Assembly: GCA_051252095.1 (NCBI GenBank)
Contig: JBPOFK010000002.1
Coordinates: 62,001 to 126,000, forward strand
Source of the DNA: GCA-2401735 sp051252095
GTDB taxonomy: Bacteria; Pseudomonadota; Gammaproteobacteria; Burkholderiales; Methylophilaceae
Direction: 5' to 3'
Length of the DNA stretch: 64,000 nt
In this document: positions 1 through 8,993 of the stretch, piece after piece
Layout: every line of letters begins with the position of its first letter
Numbering within the stretch: position 1 is the first letter of the stretch
Translations under genes and position numbers: made by a program
Notes under the pieces: generated by a model
What the model was told of the DNA's origin: nothing
Seen by the model: the letters and a program-made list of their open reading frames with translations, nothing else
The model's database searches: none

Positions 1-516
1 CTTGTACACAAATAATCGTGATTTTACGGTGTCAATTAGAATTAAATGTTTCTGCTTCTCTGTCATCTGAACCGTAATATTAGGTACCTGCCGATGATTA
101 TCTGTCGAAAAATAGTAGTTAAGACGCGTGCGCGCCTCTTCACGAAGACCTTCTATTTCTTGGCTTGTTTCGGCCGCACTAATAGCTGACGTGTTACCAA
201 AGGGATTAATTGTTTGCCCTTGAGCACTGAGCAGGTCGCCACGAATGAGGTGGGCTAGCTTAAAGTTTGGTGTCGTACGGATCAGTTCATCTACTGTGTC
301 CATTGCTTGCTTTGTTTCACCACGTGCAATTTGCATCAGGCTCTCAACTAGCAGCTTTTCCACCAAATCACGATCAACCTTGTTGGAAAACAGTTTATCT
401 GACAGATTGCCTTGATTGATTGCCGTGGCACTCCAAGGTAGCAGTGTGCAACCAATCACGACCAGCAGTTTCGCTAAGCCGAGATTTGATTTTCTATTTT
501 TTTGAGCTTGTTTCAT
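1..516 (-). CDS. L,D-transpeptidase family protein, N-terminal part (cut by window edge)
   Basis: Reading the minus strand from the ATG at 514-516 gives 172 codons without a stop that run off the window. The product begins with a basic stretch and a hydrophobic signal segment (residues ~12-32), followed by a helical region of about 100 residues. The last residues before the edge, KHLILIDTVKSRLFVYK, resemble the first strand of a YkuD (L,D-transpeptidase) domain, so the catalytic part lies outside. Such enzymes form 3-3 cross-links in peptidoglycan or anchor proteins to it in the periplasm. It is co-directional with, and 48 bp upstream of, the TPR gene at 565-1590, so they probably form an operon. 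An in-frame GTG three codons upstream is an alternative start. The family call rests on a short motif and is moderate. Confidence 0.6.
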   Translation of the reverse strand, partial: MKQAQKNRKSNLGLAKLLVVIGCTLLPWSATAINQGNLSDKLFSNKVDRDLVEKLLVESLMQIARGETKQAMDTVDELIRTTPNFKLAHLIRGDLLSAQGQTINPFGNTSAISAAETSQEIEGLREEARTRLNYYFSTDNHRQVPNITVQMTEKQKHLILIDTVKSRLFVYK

Positions 517-564
517 TAAAATCACTTAATTACACACACACTGATTGGACAACAAGCGTAGTCA

Positions 565-1590
565 TTAATTAGATGCAATTTCTTCATTAATTAACCAAGT
601 GCTACCAACTTTTTTAAGCACCAATGTTTTGTTTGTGTGGATAGGGCTTCTACTATCAGCCTTGTAGTATTGTTTAAAGCTGACTCTTGCATTGCTATCG
701 TCTAAAATTTCAACTTTTGGATCGTTCAGGGTTAATGTTATCCCTTTAGGACCAGAAACGCGGGAACGACGAAACTCTTTCCAGCTTGCTAGGCTTCTAC
801 CTCTCGCTGGAGAGAAGCTATCTGCATAGCTAGCAAGATACCCATCAACATTTTGGTCAGACCAAGCTGAACGCCAAGATTCAACCGCAGCTAATATATC
901 ACTTTCCACATTAGTTGATGTGTCAACTTTTGCTGTTTCCACAACTGGTTCTGGCGTTGCAACAGGCTTTGCTTCCGCAGTAGGCTTTGGTTCAGGCTCT
1001 GTTTTTTTATTTGCTGGACGTATCGGGCGAATTGGCGTTGCATTGTTTGCTGCTACAGTTGTTTTACCATCTGTTGTGAATAAATCTTTAATTAAAGAGA
1101 GTTTGCTTTGTGCGCGTACATTGCCAGTATCAAGTTGCAATGCTTTGTCATAAGCTTCTGAAGCCATGCGTGCATATATATCACCTAAGTTTTCATGTGC
1201 TGTGGCATAACTAGGGTGCGTTTTAATCGCTGTCTCAAGTGCTTTTTTTGCAGAATCATACTCGCCTGCTTCAGCATATAAAACAGCAAGGTTGTTGTAC
1301 GGTTCTGGTAAGCTAGGATATGTTTTCGTTAATGCGTTAAAAGTTTTGATTGCATCATCACGTTTGCCACTTTCCGCTTGAATAATCCCTTTCATAAACA
1401 TTCCTTGCGCATCCTTAGGATTCGCTTCAAGATACGTGTTTATCCGTTTTAGCGCAGCGTCTTGCTGCCCTTGTTCTGCCATTTTTGAAATATCTTTTAA
1501 CTCATCAGCAAATGTTGGGAGAGAAGCGAACAGAAGTGTTATGAATATGGGTGCTACATATTTTTTTAGTAAAATGTTGTGGATTGTCAT
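565..1590 (-). CDS. Periplasmic TPR protein with C-terminal NTF2-like domain
   Basis: The 341-residue product has an N-terminal signal peptide (hydrophobic ~12-27, ending near FADE). Degenerate tetratricopeptide repeats span about 30-165, with TPR signatures such as GMFMKGIIQAESGKRDDAI and PYNNLAVLYAEAGEYDSA. A Pro/Lys/Glu/Thr-rich linker (~180-225) leads to a C-terminal domain (~228-340) that looks like the NTF2/SnoaL fold often attached to L,D-transpeptidase systems (SWRSAWSDQNVDGYLASY). It lies upstream of a transpeptidase-like gene in the same direction, which suggests a scaffold or partner role in peptidoglycan modification. It is transcribed divergently from cysS across about 150 bp. 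The exact role is unknown. Confidence 0.7.
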   Translation of the reverse strand: MTIHNILLKKYVAPIFITLLFASLPTFADELKDISKMAEQGQQDAALKRINTYLEANPKDAQGMFMKGIIQAESGKRDDAIKTFNALTKTYPSLPEPYNNLAVLYAEAGEYDSAKKALETAIKTHPSYATAHENLGDIYARMASEAYDKALQLDTGNVRAQSKLSLIKDLFTTDGKTTVAANNATPIRPIRPANKKTEPEPKPTAEAKPVATPEPVVETAKVDTSTNVESDILAAVESWRSAWSDQNVDGYLASYADSFSPARGRSLASWKEFRRSRVSGPKGITLTLNDPKVEILDDSNARVSFKQYYKADSRSPIHTNKTLVLKKVGSTWLINEEIASN

Positions 1591-1739
1591 TGTGATATAC
1601 TGAATCAGTTAATAATAACCGTATTCTACCAACAGGATTGCGAACATCCAATAGTCTGGTAAGTTTTCATTGTAAATAATTGGTTTTATTGTAATATTTG
1701 GTTGTTTTATTGGTCGATTTAACCACGAAATTCTAATGC

Positions 1740-3161
1740 ATGTTAAAAATTTATAATTCCCTCTCGCGCAACAAGCAAGTTTTTGTTCCCATCCGTCAAA
1801 ATCAAGTCCGCATGTATGTCTGTGGCATGACTGTTTATGACTTTTGTCATCTGGGCCATGCGCGCGTAATGGTCGTGTTTGATATGGTGGCCCGCTGGTT
1901 CCGCGCATCGGGTTATGAAGTGACTTATGTCCGTAATATTACAGATGTAGATGACAAAATTATTGAACGCGCTAATGAGAATAATGAAAGCATTGGCGAA
2001 TTAACACAACGATTTATCACGGCAATGGATGAGGACGCTGCACAACTTGGCGTGATTCGGCCTGATAATGAGCCGCGTGCGACTGAGCACATAGATGCAA
2101 TGATAGCCATGATTACTAAGCTGGTAGAAAAAGAGCATGCTTATCTTGCAGAGAATGGGGATGTGTTCTACGCAGTACGTAGCTTTGAGGGCTATGGCAA
2201 ACTTTCTGGTAAAAGCCTAGATGATTTGCGTGCTGGTGAACGCGTTGAAGTGGACACCTTTAAAAAAGATCCGCTAGACTTTGTACTGTGGAAATCAGTT
2301 AAACCGAATGAGCCTAATTGGGATTCGCCGTGGGGCCCAGGCCGCCCCGGATGGCATATTGAATGTTCGGCCATGAGCGCAAAACACTTGGGCGCACATT
2401 TTGATATTCATGGTGGTGGACAAGATTTACAGTTTCCGCATCATGAAAATGAAATTGCACAGAGTGAAGCAAGCCATAGTTGCCCAATGGCCAATTACTG
2501 GATACATAATGGCTTTGTGCGTGTTGATGATGAGAAAATGTCCAAGTCGCTGGGTAACTTTTTTACCATTCGAACGGTATTGGAAAAATACGATGCTGAA
2601 GTAGTGCGTTTTTTCATATTACGTGCGCATTACCGTAGCCCACTTAATTATAGTGACAAACATTTGGATGATGCGAAAGCCTCATTGACAAGGCTCTACA
2701 CTGCTTTGCGTAGCATCGATATTGAACCTATTAACATCGATTGGCAGCATCCACAAGCTGCTCGATTCAAAGAGGCAATGGATGATGATTTTAATACTCC
2801 AGAAGCGATTGCAGTGCTGTTTGACTTGGTCAATGAGGTCAATAAAGATAAATCGGTTGAAGCGGCAACATTACTGAAAAGCCTTGGAGCATTACTAGGT
2901 TTGCTGCAAAGCAATGCTAATGATTATCTTCAAGGTAGAAAGTATGTTCTTAATGCTAACCCTGGTGAAGTTAATGTTTCTGGTGTTGGTTCTAGCTTAA
3001 ATGGTTTAAATAGTGAAACCATTGATGATTTGATTTATCAACGTGTTGTTGCTAAAAAAGGCAAAAACTTTGCCGAGGCTGATCGTATCCGTAAAGAGTT
3101 ATCTGAATCTGGAATTATATTAGAAGATACGCCTCAAGGTACCACTTGGCGCAGAGCGTAG
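1740..3161 (+). CDS. cysS: Cysteine--tRNA ligase
   Basis: This cytosolic class I synthetase charges tRNA-Cys with cysteine. The 473-residue product has the family's usual length. Cys28 in YVCGMTVYD is the first zinc ligand, CHLGHAR (36-42) is the HIGH signature, and KMSKS appears in VRVDDEKMSKSLGNF. The segment WHIECSAMS with GGGQDLQFPHHENE carries the remaining zinc/cysteine-recognition Cys and His residues. The C-terminal anticodon-binding region ends in the typical DTPQGTTWRR. It stands alone, divergent from the TPR gene and followed 86 bp later by argJ. Confidence 0.97.
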   Translation: MLKIYNSLSRNKQVFVPIRQNQVRMYVCGMTVYDFCHLGHARVMVVFDMVARWFRASGYEVTYVRNITDVDDKIIERANENNESIGELTQRFITAMDEDAAQLGVIRPDNEPRATEHIDAMIAMITKLVEKEHAYLAENGDVFYAVRSFEGYGKLSGKSLDDLRAGERVEVDTFKKDPLDFVLWKSVKPNEPNWDSPWGPGRPGWHIECSAMSAKHLGAHFDIHGGGQDLQFPHHENEIAQSEASHSCPMANYWIHNGFVRVDDEKMSKSLGNFFTIRTVLEKYDAEVVRFFILRAHYRSPLNYSDKHLDDAKASLTRLYTALRSIDIEPINIDWQHPQAARFKEAMDDDFNTPEAIAVLFDLVNEVNKDKSVEAATLLKSLGALLGLLQSNANDYLQGRKYVLNANPGEVNVSGVGSSLNGLNSETIDDLIYQRVVAKKGKNFAEADRIRKELSESGIILEDTPQGTTWRRA

Positions 3162-3247
3162 CGGGTAACTTTTATTGTTAGTTGTTGTCTGGTTGATAAG
3201 CGGATACGCTACAATATTTTGATTAATTTAAAATAGAAAGTAATCAC

Positions 3248-4474
3248 ATGCCTGTTAATTTACCCAAACTCAATGCATCAGATTTACTGCCTGTGAATGG
3301 GGTGACACTTGGTTATGCCAAGGCACACATCCGCAAACCAGACCGCAAAGATGTCTTGGTGATGTTGCTAACAGAAGGTAGCCACGTAGCAGGTGTATTT
3401 ACGCAAAATCGCTTTTGTGCTGCGCCCGTCACACTATCTAAACAACACTTGGCTAGTTCAAGTGCTATTCGTGCCTTATTGGTCAATACTGGAAATGCGA
3501 ATGCCGGCACGGGTGATGCTGGGATGCAGCATGCTAAAAAAAGTTGTGATGCTCTTGCAACATTACTCAATCTAGATAGCGAGCAAGTGCTTCCGTTTTC
3601 AACAGGTGTCATTCTAGAGCCATTGCCCGTTGATAAAATCATTGCACATTTGCCAGCCGCATTGGAAAACGCAAAAGCGGACAATTGGTTTAATGCTGCA
3701 GAAGCGATTATGACTACAGACATTGTGCCTAAAGCAGTCTCTCGTCAGTTAGCGATAGGGGGTAAGCAAGTCACCATTACAGGGATGAGCAAAGGCTCTG
3801 GCATGATCCATCCAAACATGGCGACCATGCTCGGTTACATTGCTACGGATGCTGCCATCAGTAAACAGGCTTTAGATGCCATTATTCATTATGCGGTCAA
3901 TAAATCATTTAATTGTATTACCGTTGATGGGGATACTAGTACGAACGACAGTTTTATTATGGTCGCCACCAATTTAGCAGGAAACGATGAAGTGACAGAG
4001 TCGGGTGAAGATTTTATTGCTTTACGTGATGCCATGACAGAAGTCGCGATTGAACTAGCCCAAGCTATCGTCCGTGATGGCGAGGGCGCAACCAAGTTTA
4101 TGACAATCCAGGTCGAATCTGGACGTGATGAGGCGGAGTGTCGAAAAGTGGCTTATGCCATAGCACATTCTCCACTTGTTAAAACGGCATTTTTTGCATC
4201 AGACCCTAATTTAGGACGGATTCTCGCCGCAGTTGGTTATGCTGGTATTGATGATTTAGATGTAAATAAATTACGCTTATATCTTGGTGATGTATTGGTA
4301 TCTGAGCATGGCGGTATAGCCGCAACTTATCAAGAAGCACAAGGCACTGCGGTCATGGCAGAGCCTGAAATATTGGTACGTGTTGTGCTGAATAGAGGAC
4401 AATCGGCTGCAACTGTCTGGACCTGTGATTTTAGCTATGATTATGTCAAGATTAATGCCGATTATCGGTCATAA
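3248..4474 (+). CDS. argJ: Bifunctional glutamate N-acetyltransferase / amino-acid acetyltransferase (ornithine acetyltransferase)
   Basis: ArgJ recycles the acetyl group from N-acetylornithine to glutamate in arginine biosynthesis. The precursor cleaves itself into two chains at a conserved Ala-Thr bond, seen here as HPNMATMLGY with nucleophile Thr193. The 408-residue length, the NTGNANAGTG motif near residue 80 and ATKFMTIQV agree with the family. Whether it also makes acetylglutamate from acetyl-CoA (the bifunctional form) cannot be told from sequence alone. The gene lies 28 bp before the DUF815 ATPase gene. Confidence 0.96.
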   Translation: MPVNLPKLNASDLLPVNGVTLGYAKAHIRKPDRKDVLVMLLTEGSHVAGVFTQNRFCAAPVTLSKQHLASSSAIRALLVNTGNANAGTGDAGMQHAKKSCDALATLLNLDSEQVLPFSTGVILEPLPVDKIIAHLPAALENAKADNWFNAAEAIMTTDIVPKAVSRQLAIGGKQVTITGMSKGSGMIHPNMATMLGYIATDAAISKQALDAIIHYAVNKSFNCITVDGDTSTNDSFIMVATNLAGNDEVTESGEDFIALRDAMTEVAIELAQAIVRDGEGATKFMTIQVESGRDEAECRKVAYAIAHSPLVKTAFFASDPNLGRILAAVGYAGIDDLDVNKLRLYLGDVLVSEHGGIAATYQEAQGTAVMAEPEILVRVVLNRGQSAATVWTCDFSYDYVKINADYRS

Positions 4475-4502
4475 GACGCTGATAGGGATTAGTACTTAAC
4501 GT

Positions 4503-5363
4503 ATGGAAAATGTAAACAAGCTAATCACTAAAGCAGAGGTTTTGCTGGAAAAGCTAGAAATGCTATTCAAGCCTCAGAATGAACCAATAGATTGGAATGC
4601 AACGGCTTGGCGTTGGCTGAATGTTGATGGCAGGGGTGCGTTGCAAATGATTGCTCATCCGCATCAGATTCGCTTACAAGATATACACTTTGTTGATGTG
4701 CAAAAAAAAGAGATTGTTAGAAACACGCGGCAATTTTTGCAAGGGCTAACCGCAAATAACGTATTATTGACAGGTGCGCGAGGCACAGGAAAATCCTCCT
4801 TAGTCAAGGCGTTATTAACTGAGTATGCCGAGCAAGGCTTGCGCTTGATTGAAGTGGATAAGCAAGACTTAGTCGATCTACATGCAATCGTGAACTTAAT
4901 TAGCGCACGTCCAGAAAAGTTTATTATCTACTGCGATGATTTAACTTTTGAAGCAAATGATGTTGCCTACAAGGCTTTAAAAGTCGTATTGGATGGATCT
5001 TTGGCCAATGCTTCCGATAATGTGTTGGTGTATGCGACATCTAATCGTAAAAACTTAATGCCAGAGTTTATGGCAGATAATGAAGCGGTTACACACTTTG
5101 ATGGCGAAATTAGACCTGGGGACACGATAGAGGAAAAAACAGCGCTGGCTGAACGTTTTGGTTTGTGGTTGTCTTTTCATACATTTAATCAAAATGAATA
5201 CTTAGCTATTGCAGAACATTGGTTGAAAACATATGGAATTACTTTTGATGATGCGGCGCAAAAAGCTGCACTGCAATTTACATACACCCGTGGCGCACGC
5301 AGTGGGCGCATAGCTTATCATTTTGCAAAAGATTACGCAGGGAAGCTAAAATTAAATGGTTAA
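4503..5363 (+). CDS. DUF815-family AAA-type ATPase
   Basis: The 286-residue protein carries a clear P-loop, GARGTGKSS (~residues 96-104), and an acidic Walker B-like segment, FIIYCDDLTF. It also has the family-typical YATSNRKNLMPE and the late segment FGLWLSFH. DUF815 proteins are AAA-type ATPases of unknown function, commonly placed beside argJ and mutT in beta-proteobacteria, as here. The 3' end overlaps the mutT start by 8 bp, which implies translational coupling. No secretion signal is seen, so it is cytosolic. The function is not known. Confidence 0.85.
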   Translation: MENVNKLITKAEVLLEKLEMLFKPQNEPIDWNATAWRWLNVDGRGALQMIAHPHQIRLQDIHFVDVQKKEIVRNTRQFLQGLTANNVLLTGARGTGKSSLVKALLTEYAEQGLRLIEVDKQDLVDLHAIVNLISARPEKFIIYCDDLTFEANDVAYKALKVVLDGSLANASDNVLVYATSNRKNLMPEFMADNEAVTHFDGEIRPGDTIEEKTALAERFGLWLSFHTFNQNEYLAIAEHWLKTYGITFDDAAQKAALQFTYTRGARSGRIAYHFAKDYAGKLKLNG

Positions 5364-5778
5364 AGTGACCCATGTTGCTGTTGCCATTTTACAAAGGGAA
5401 AACCAGCAATTTTTATTGGCTAGTCGACCGCAGGGCAAACCTTGGGCTGGCTGGTGGGAGTTTCCTGGTGGAAAAATTGAAGCCGGAGAGTTGCCAGAAC
5501 ACGCACTGGGGCGTGAGCTTCAAGAAGAGTTGGGTATCTTGCCAACAAGTTATCAGCCTTGGCTAGAAAAGCGGTTTGACTACCCAGAAACGCACGACTC
5601 CCCAGCAAAAACTGTGCATTTACACTTTTTTTTTGTGACAAAATGGCAGGGAGAGGTGTCGCCAAAAGAAGGGCAAATATTGAGTTGGCAATTGGCTGGT
5701 CAGGTAAATGTTGCGCCTATTCTGCCCGCTAATCTACCGATTATGGATGCATTAGCGTCACTTGCCGATGAGCATTGA
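5356..5778 (+). CDS. mutT: NUDIX hydrolase, 8-oxo-dGTP diphosphatase MutT
   Basis: MutT hydrolyses 8-oxo-dGTP to the monophosphate, which keeps oxidised guanine out of DNA. The 140-residue protein has the full Nudix box: GGKIEAGE (~38-45) followed by RELQEELGI, which supplies the metal-binding glutamates. The start of the fold, VAVAILQRENQQFLLASRPQG, and the ending with PANLPIMDAL are typical of MutT. The start codon lies inside the preceding DUF815 gene (8-bp overlap), so the two are co-translated. Confidence 0.92.
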   Translation: MVKVTHVAVAILQRENQQFLLASRPQGKPWAGWWEFPGGKIEAGELPEHALGRELQEELGILPTSYQPWLEKRFDYPETHDSPAKTVHLHFFFVTKWQGEVSPKEGQILSWQLAGQVNVAPILPANLPIMDALASLADEH

Positions 5779-5838
5779 GCGATTATTTTTAAACGTTAAT
5801 GGTAGCTAAGTTTTAGCTTACAAAATTTGCTGCCAGTT

Positions 5839-6270
5839 TTACTGGCTCTTCACGGGCAATGTGATGATTTGATCAGTGATTTTGCCATTTACATCTTCAA
5901 AGCAAAGTCTAAATTCAATGTTGTCGCCTGCCTTAAGTGGCTGTTTTAAATCAAACATCATTAAATGAAAGCTACCTGGTTTTAATGTGACTGGCTGATT
6001 TGCTTCCAGAGGCAAAGTTTCAAGCATGCGCATCTTCATAATGCCGTTATTCATGGACATGCTGTGAATTTCAACAGAGCCAGCAGCAGGAAGCGCTTCA
6101 ACATATACTAATTTACTTTTTTGTGGACTCGTCAAAGTCATATACGCAGCGCCGACTTTTTGGCCTGGCGCATTTTCACGTACCCAAGCATCTGAGATGG
6201 AAACTTCAGCACTCGTTGTGCAAGCAATAAGGAGAAAAATAAATGGGATTAGTTTAAGTAGTTTCATCAT
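5839..6270 (-). CDS. PCu(A)C-type periplasmic copper chaperone
   Basis: PCu(A)C proteins carry Cu(I) in the periplasm, mainly for assembling the CuA centre of cytochrome c oxidase. This 143-residue product has a signal sequence with a possible lipobox (FLLIAC). The domain opens with ISDAWVRENAPGQKVGAAYMTL. The metal-binding H/M pattern is visible as EIHSMSMNNGIMKMRML and PGSFHLMMF. It lies downstream of yacG in the same direction with a 56-bp gap. A second copper-related island lies near 48-54 kb. The Met-rich ligand set supports copper binding, but in vivo targets are inferred. Confidence 0.88.
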   Translation of the reverse strand: MMKLLKLIPFIFLLIACTTSAEVSISDAWVRENAPGQKVGAAYMTLTSPQKSKLVYVEALPAAGSVEIHSMSMNNGIMKMRMLETLPLEANQPVTLKPGSFHLMMFDLKQPLKAGDNIEFRLCFEDVNGKITDQIITLPVKSQ

Positions 6271-6326
6271 TCAAAGGTTGAGTTAATTGATAGTAGATAA
6301 GAATGCGTAAAAGCGAAAAGATTCCA

Positions 6327-6518
6327 TTAATTAAAATCTTTGGGTGGTGTTTTTTCTGGAATACGATAATTTTCGTTTGCCCAGTCGCCCAAGTCCATCA
6401 TTTTACATCGTTCTGAGCAGAAAGGTCGGTAAGGGTTGCTCTGATCGAACGGCGATAGTGTCTTACAGTTTGGGCAGGCAACTTGTTTAATTTTTTTTGA
6501 CGCTTTTTCTTCTGGCAT
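6327..6518 (-). CDS. yacG: DNA gyrase inhibitor / zinc-binding protein YacG
   Basis: YacG is a small cytosolic zinc protein that binds GyrB and blocks DNA binding by gyrase. The 63-residue product shows the four-cysteine site CPNC ... FCSERC and the family ending DLGDWANENYRIP. It follows zapD by 20 bp, in the order pilD-coaE-zapD-yacG that is common in beta- and gamma-proteobacteria. Confidence 0.94.
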   Translation of the reverse strand: MPEEKASKKIKQVACPNCKTLSPFDQSNPYRPFCSERCKMMDLGDWANENYRIPEKTPPKDFN

Positions 6519-6538
6519 AAATACTAAGTTTGATGCGC

Positions 6539-7300
6539 TTACATCAAGTTACATAAGGTCATTTTAAAGTTGATATTATGATCGCATTGTTTCGGTCTTT
6601 GTACAAAGTCCATGCCATGAAAACGCACATTAATCGCATATTTGTTTGCACTGACTTCTGCAAAATAAATGCAATCGTCAGGTACTTCAATTTTGACCAT
6701 TTGTGCCGGCTTGCTTCCTCCTAACATCTGCTGATAAAAACCATTTTGGGCAACGTAGTCGTGCGTCAGTCCACTGCCGCGCAGAATATGTAAAATGATT
6801 TTGATGCCCTCATACATTGGTAGCAAACGAGAGAGCCAGTTGTAAAAGTCGTTTTCACGTGTTTCTTTATCTAGGTTAAGCCAGTAATGATAAGAAGGTA
6901 AGTCGAATTGGCAAACGCCGCCCGGAATAGATGCGCGCTGCTTAATGCTCATTAGCCATTCATTGTCGCGCAAGGCTTGGCCTACTTTTGCCTTATCGGC
7001 GCGTAGGGCGCTAGCACATGCTTCAACTTCTTTAATTGTTTCTGTCAGAACTTCCTCAGATATATTGGGGTTGCCTAAAAGGTTTTGCATAGACAAGGCT
7101 TGTCTATCTAGTTCGTGCACAATATCAACTTTAATATCTGCACGCTCTATAATATCCAGCATTTGTAGCAGCAACATTAGCGCACTATGGTGATTGTACT
7201 GTTGACCAGACTCAACATGCAACAGCACTTTCTTGAATAGATCTTCTAATCTTAAAAGTGCACGGATGCGTTCATTAAATGGAAATTCGTAGCTAGACAC
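6539..7300 (-). CDS. zapD: Cell division protein ZapD (FtsZ-bundling)
   Basis: ZapD cross-links FtsZ protofilaments at the division ring. The 253-residue product starts SSYEFPFNERIRALLRLE, the family hallmark, and contains FDLPSYHYWLN and RGSGLTHDYVAQNGFYQQ, both typical of ZapD (formerly YacF/DUF1342). It is mainly helical with no signal peptide. It sits between coaE (44 bp upstream) and yacG (20 bp downstream) in one apparent operon. Confidence 0.95.
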   Translation of the reverse strand: MSSYEFPFNERIRALLRLEDLFKKVLLHVESGQQYNHHSALMLLLQMLDIIERADIKVDIVHELDRQALSMQNLLGNPNISEEVLTETIKEVEACASALRADKAKVGQALRDNEWLMSIKQRASIPGGVCQFDLPSYHYWLNLDKETRENDFYNWLSRLLPMYEGIKIILHILRGSGLTHDYVAQNGFYQQMLGGSKPAQMVKIEVPDDCIYFAEVSANKYAINVRFHGMDFVQRPKQCDHNINFKMTLCNLM

Positions 7301-7344
7301 TGTAATTTAAAGTCTGCAAACAATGGGTTGTGAATTGACGTGAA

Positions 7345-7962
7345 TTATGAGATTGTTTTGCTAACTATGCAAGTTTTAATGTATTTTTGGTGTAAATTCT
7401 CAATTTTTTGGCGTAATTCTGCAATACTTCCATTATTCTCAATTAAATCGTCAGCCATCTTAATACGTAATTGACGTGGCATTTGTGCCTTAAGAATTTG
7501 TTTAATTTCAGGCTCAGTTAACTGGCTGCGTTGTTTAACGCGTTCAATTTGCTTTTTCTGCTCACAGTCTATCACCAACACTCGGTTGATTGATGTCGCA
7601 TAAACACTGTCTTCTTCAAGTAGAGGAATCGCTAAAATTGTATAGGGCATATCTATATACAATTGAAGCTGTCTTAACGCTTCTTTATGGATAGCAGGAT
7701 GTAGTATTTGGTTCAATTGCGCGAGCGCCTGCTCGTTAGCAAAAACATGCTGTCGCATTTTTGGACGATCTAGTGCTCCTCTTTTAGTCATGTATTGATG
7801 ACCAAAAATTTCAGCAATTTGGATAACTAAAGGTTGTTTTTCTGCCGTCAATTGATGGGAGATAACATCTAAATCGACAATGGGCACACCCAGCGAAGCA
7901 AATATGTTTGTCGCCTCTGATTTTCCACAGCCGATACCGCCAGTCAGTGCGATTGTAAACAT
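7345..7962 (-). CDS. coaE: Dephospho-CoA kinase
   Basis: CoaE phosphorylates dephospho-CoA, the last step of coenzyme A synthesis. The chosen start at 7962 gives a 205-residue protein opening MFTIALTGGIGCGKSE, whose P-loop GGIGCGKS sits at residues 8-15 as expected. The open frame runs further upstream to 8169, but that part is antisense-free overlap inside pilD and has no kinase similarity, so the longer start is rejected. The segment VPIVDLDVISHQL and the later RQLRIKMADDLIENNG are family signatures. The start lies 14 bp after the pilD stop; no strong ribosome binding site is visible, so coupling to pilD translation is likely. Confidence 0.95.
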   Translation of the reverse strand: MFTIALTGGIGCGKSEATNIFASLGVPIVDLDVISHQLTAEKQPLVIQIAEIFGHQYMTKRGALDRPKMRQHVFANEQALAQLNQILHPAIHKEALRQLQLYIDMPYTILAIPLLEEDSVYATSINRVLVIDCEQKKQIERVKQRSQLTEPEIKQILKAQMPRQLRIKMADDLIENNGSIAELRQKIENLHQKYIKTCIVSKTIS

Positions 7963-7976
7963 AAATGAAATATCTT

Positions 7977-8846
7977 TTATATTAGATAAAAACTGGCGAG
8001 TTGCTGACCATAAAATAGCGCGGCAATCCCCCCAAGCGCGAGGAATGGGCCAAATGGAATCGCTGTATTTCCAGTTTGACCTCTCAGCAAAATAAGACCT
8101 ATCCCGATGCTTGCACCCAAGACGGAGCTTAATAGAATCACCGCTGGAATCAGTTGCCAGCCAAACCATGCCCCAATTGCGGCTAATAATTTAAAGTCAC
8201 CATAGCCCATTCCTTCTTTGCCGGTGACGATTTTAAATAGCCAATAGACAGCCCACAGAATCAAATAACCAACAGCAGCGCCAATGACAGCCGACTTTAA
8301 ATCAGCGAAGCCACCATTTAAATTAAATAGTAGACCTAACCATAGTAAGGGTAATGTGATGTCATCTGGTAATAGTTGTGTATCAAAGTCAATAAAAGTG
8401 AGTGTGATGAGTGCAAGTGTGAAGATCCATGCAAATACAGTTGTGCTTGTATAGCCAAATTTATATGCGACTAATCCTAATAATATACCAGTCAAAGCTT
8501 CGACTAAAGGATAGCGGATACTGATTTTCGTTTTGCAACCTTTACATTTTCCACCAAGAAAAAGGTAGCTAATAATTGGAATATTCTCTAGTGCTGTAAT
8601 TTGCTGGTTGCATTTGGGACAAGCGGATCTTGGAAAGGATAATGACAATTTACTTTGTTCTGGGATTTCTTTTCCTTGTAGTTCAAGACAGTTGTTGTGC
8701 CATTCCCGCTCCATTATTTTTGGTAATCGATAAATCACAACATTCAAAAAGCTGCCAATCATTAATCCGAGAATAACGGCCACCGTTACAAAAATCGCAG
8801 GCTCCGTACTTAATATTGATGTTATAGGATATAAAAAATCAAACAT
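7977..8846 (-). CDS. pilD: Type IV prepilin peptidase / N-methyltransferase PilD
   Basis: This inner-membrane aspartyl protease cleaves and N-methylates type IV prepilins and type II secretion pseudopilins. The 289-residue product has several transmembrane helices and the cytoplasmic tetracysteine domain (CPKCNQ ... CKGC). It also has both catalytic aspartate motifs: FIDFDTQLLPD and the GxGD motif in GYGDFKLLAAIG. The pilB and pilC genes that usually precede pilD in this locus are not there; a divergent unknown gene is found instead. Downstream come coaE, zapD and yacG. Confidence 0.95.
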   Translation of the reverse strand: MFDFLYPITSILSTEPAIFVTVAVILGLMIGSFLNVVIYRLPKIMEREWHNNCLELQGKEIPEQSKLSLSFPRSACPKCNQQITALENIPIISYLFLGGKCKGCKTKISIRYPLVEALTGILLGLVAYKFGYTSTTVFAWIFTLALITLTFIDFDTQLLPDDITLPLLWLGLLFNLNGGFADLKSAVIGAAVGYLILWAVYWLFKIVTGKEGMGYGDFKLLAAIGAWFGWQLIPAVILLSSVLGASIGIGLILLRGQTGNTAIPFGPFLALGGIAALFYGQQLASFYLI

Positions 8847-8993
8847 GCTTTTCCCATCATGATGTAAACTTTTCGTATCATCTCACCGTTAATTAAACTA
8901 TGCAATGATGAAGGTTTGGCATAAATAATGCTTGAAATATACGGAGTAGGCACCATTTATATAATGTTACATAGATAAACAGTAAAGGAATGG

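Noticed and set aside
920..1153. ORF of 77 codons opposite the TPR gene
   Set aside because: A composition-driven mirror of the Ala/Pro/Thr-rich linker; no ribosome binding site.
7963..8169. N-terminal extension of the coaE frame into pilD
   Set aside because: No kinase similarity, and the P-loop is correctly placed with the start at 7962; the extension is only an open frame antiparallel in no way to function but overlapping pilD in another frame.
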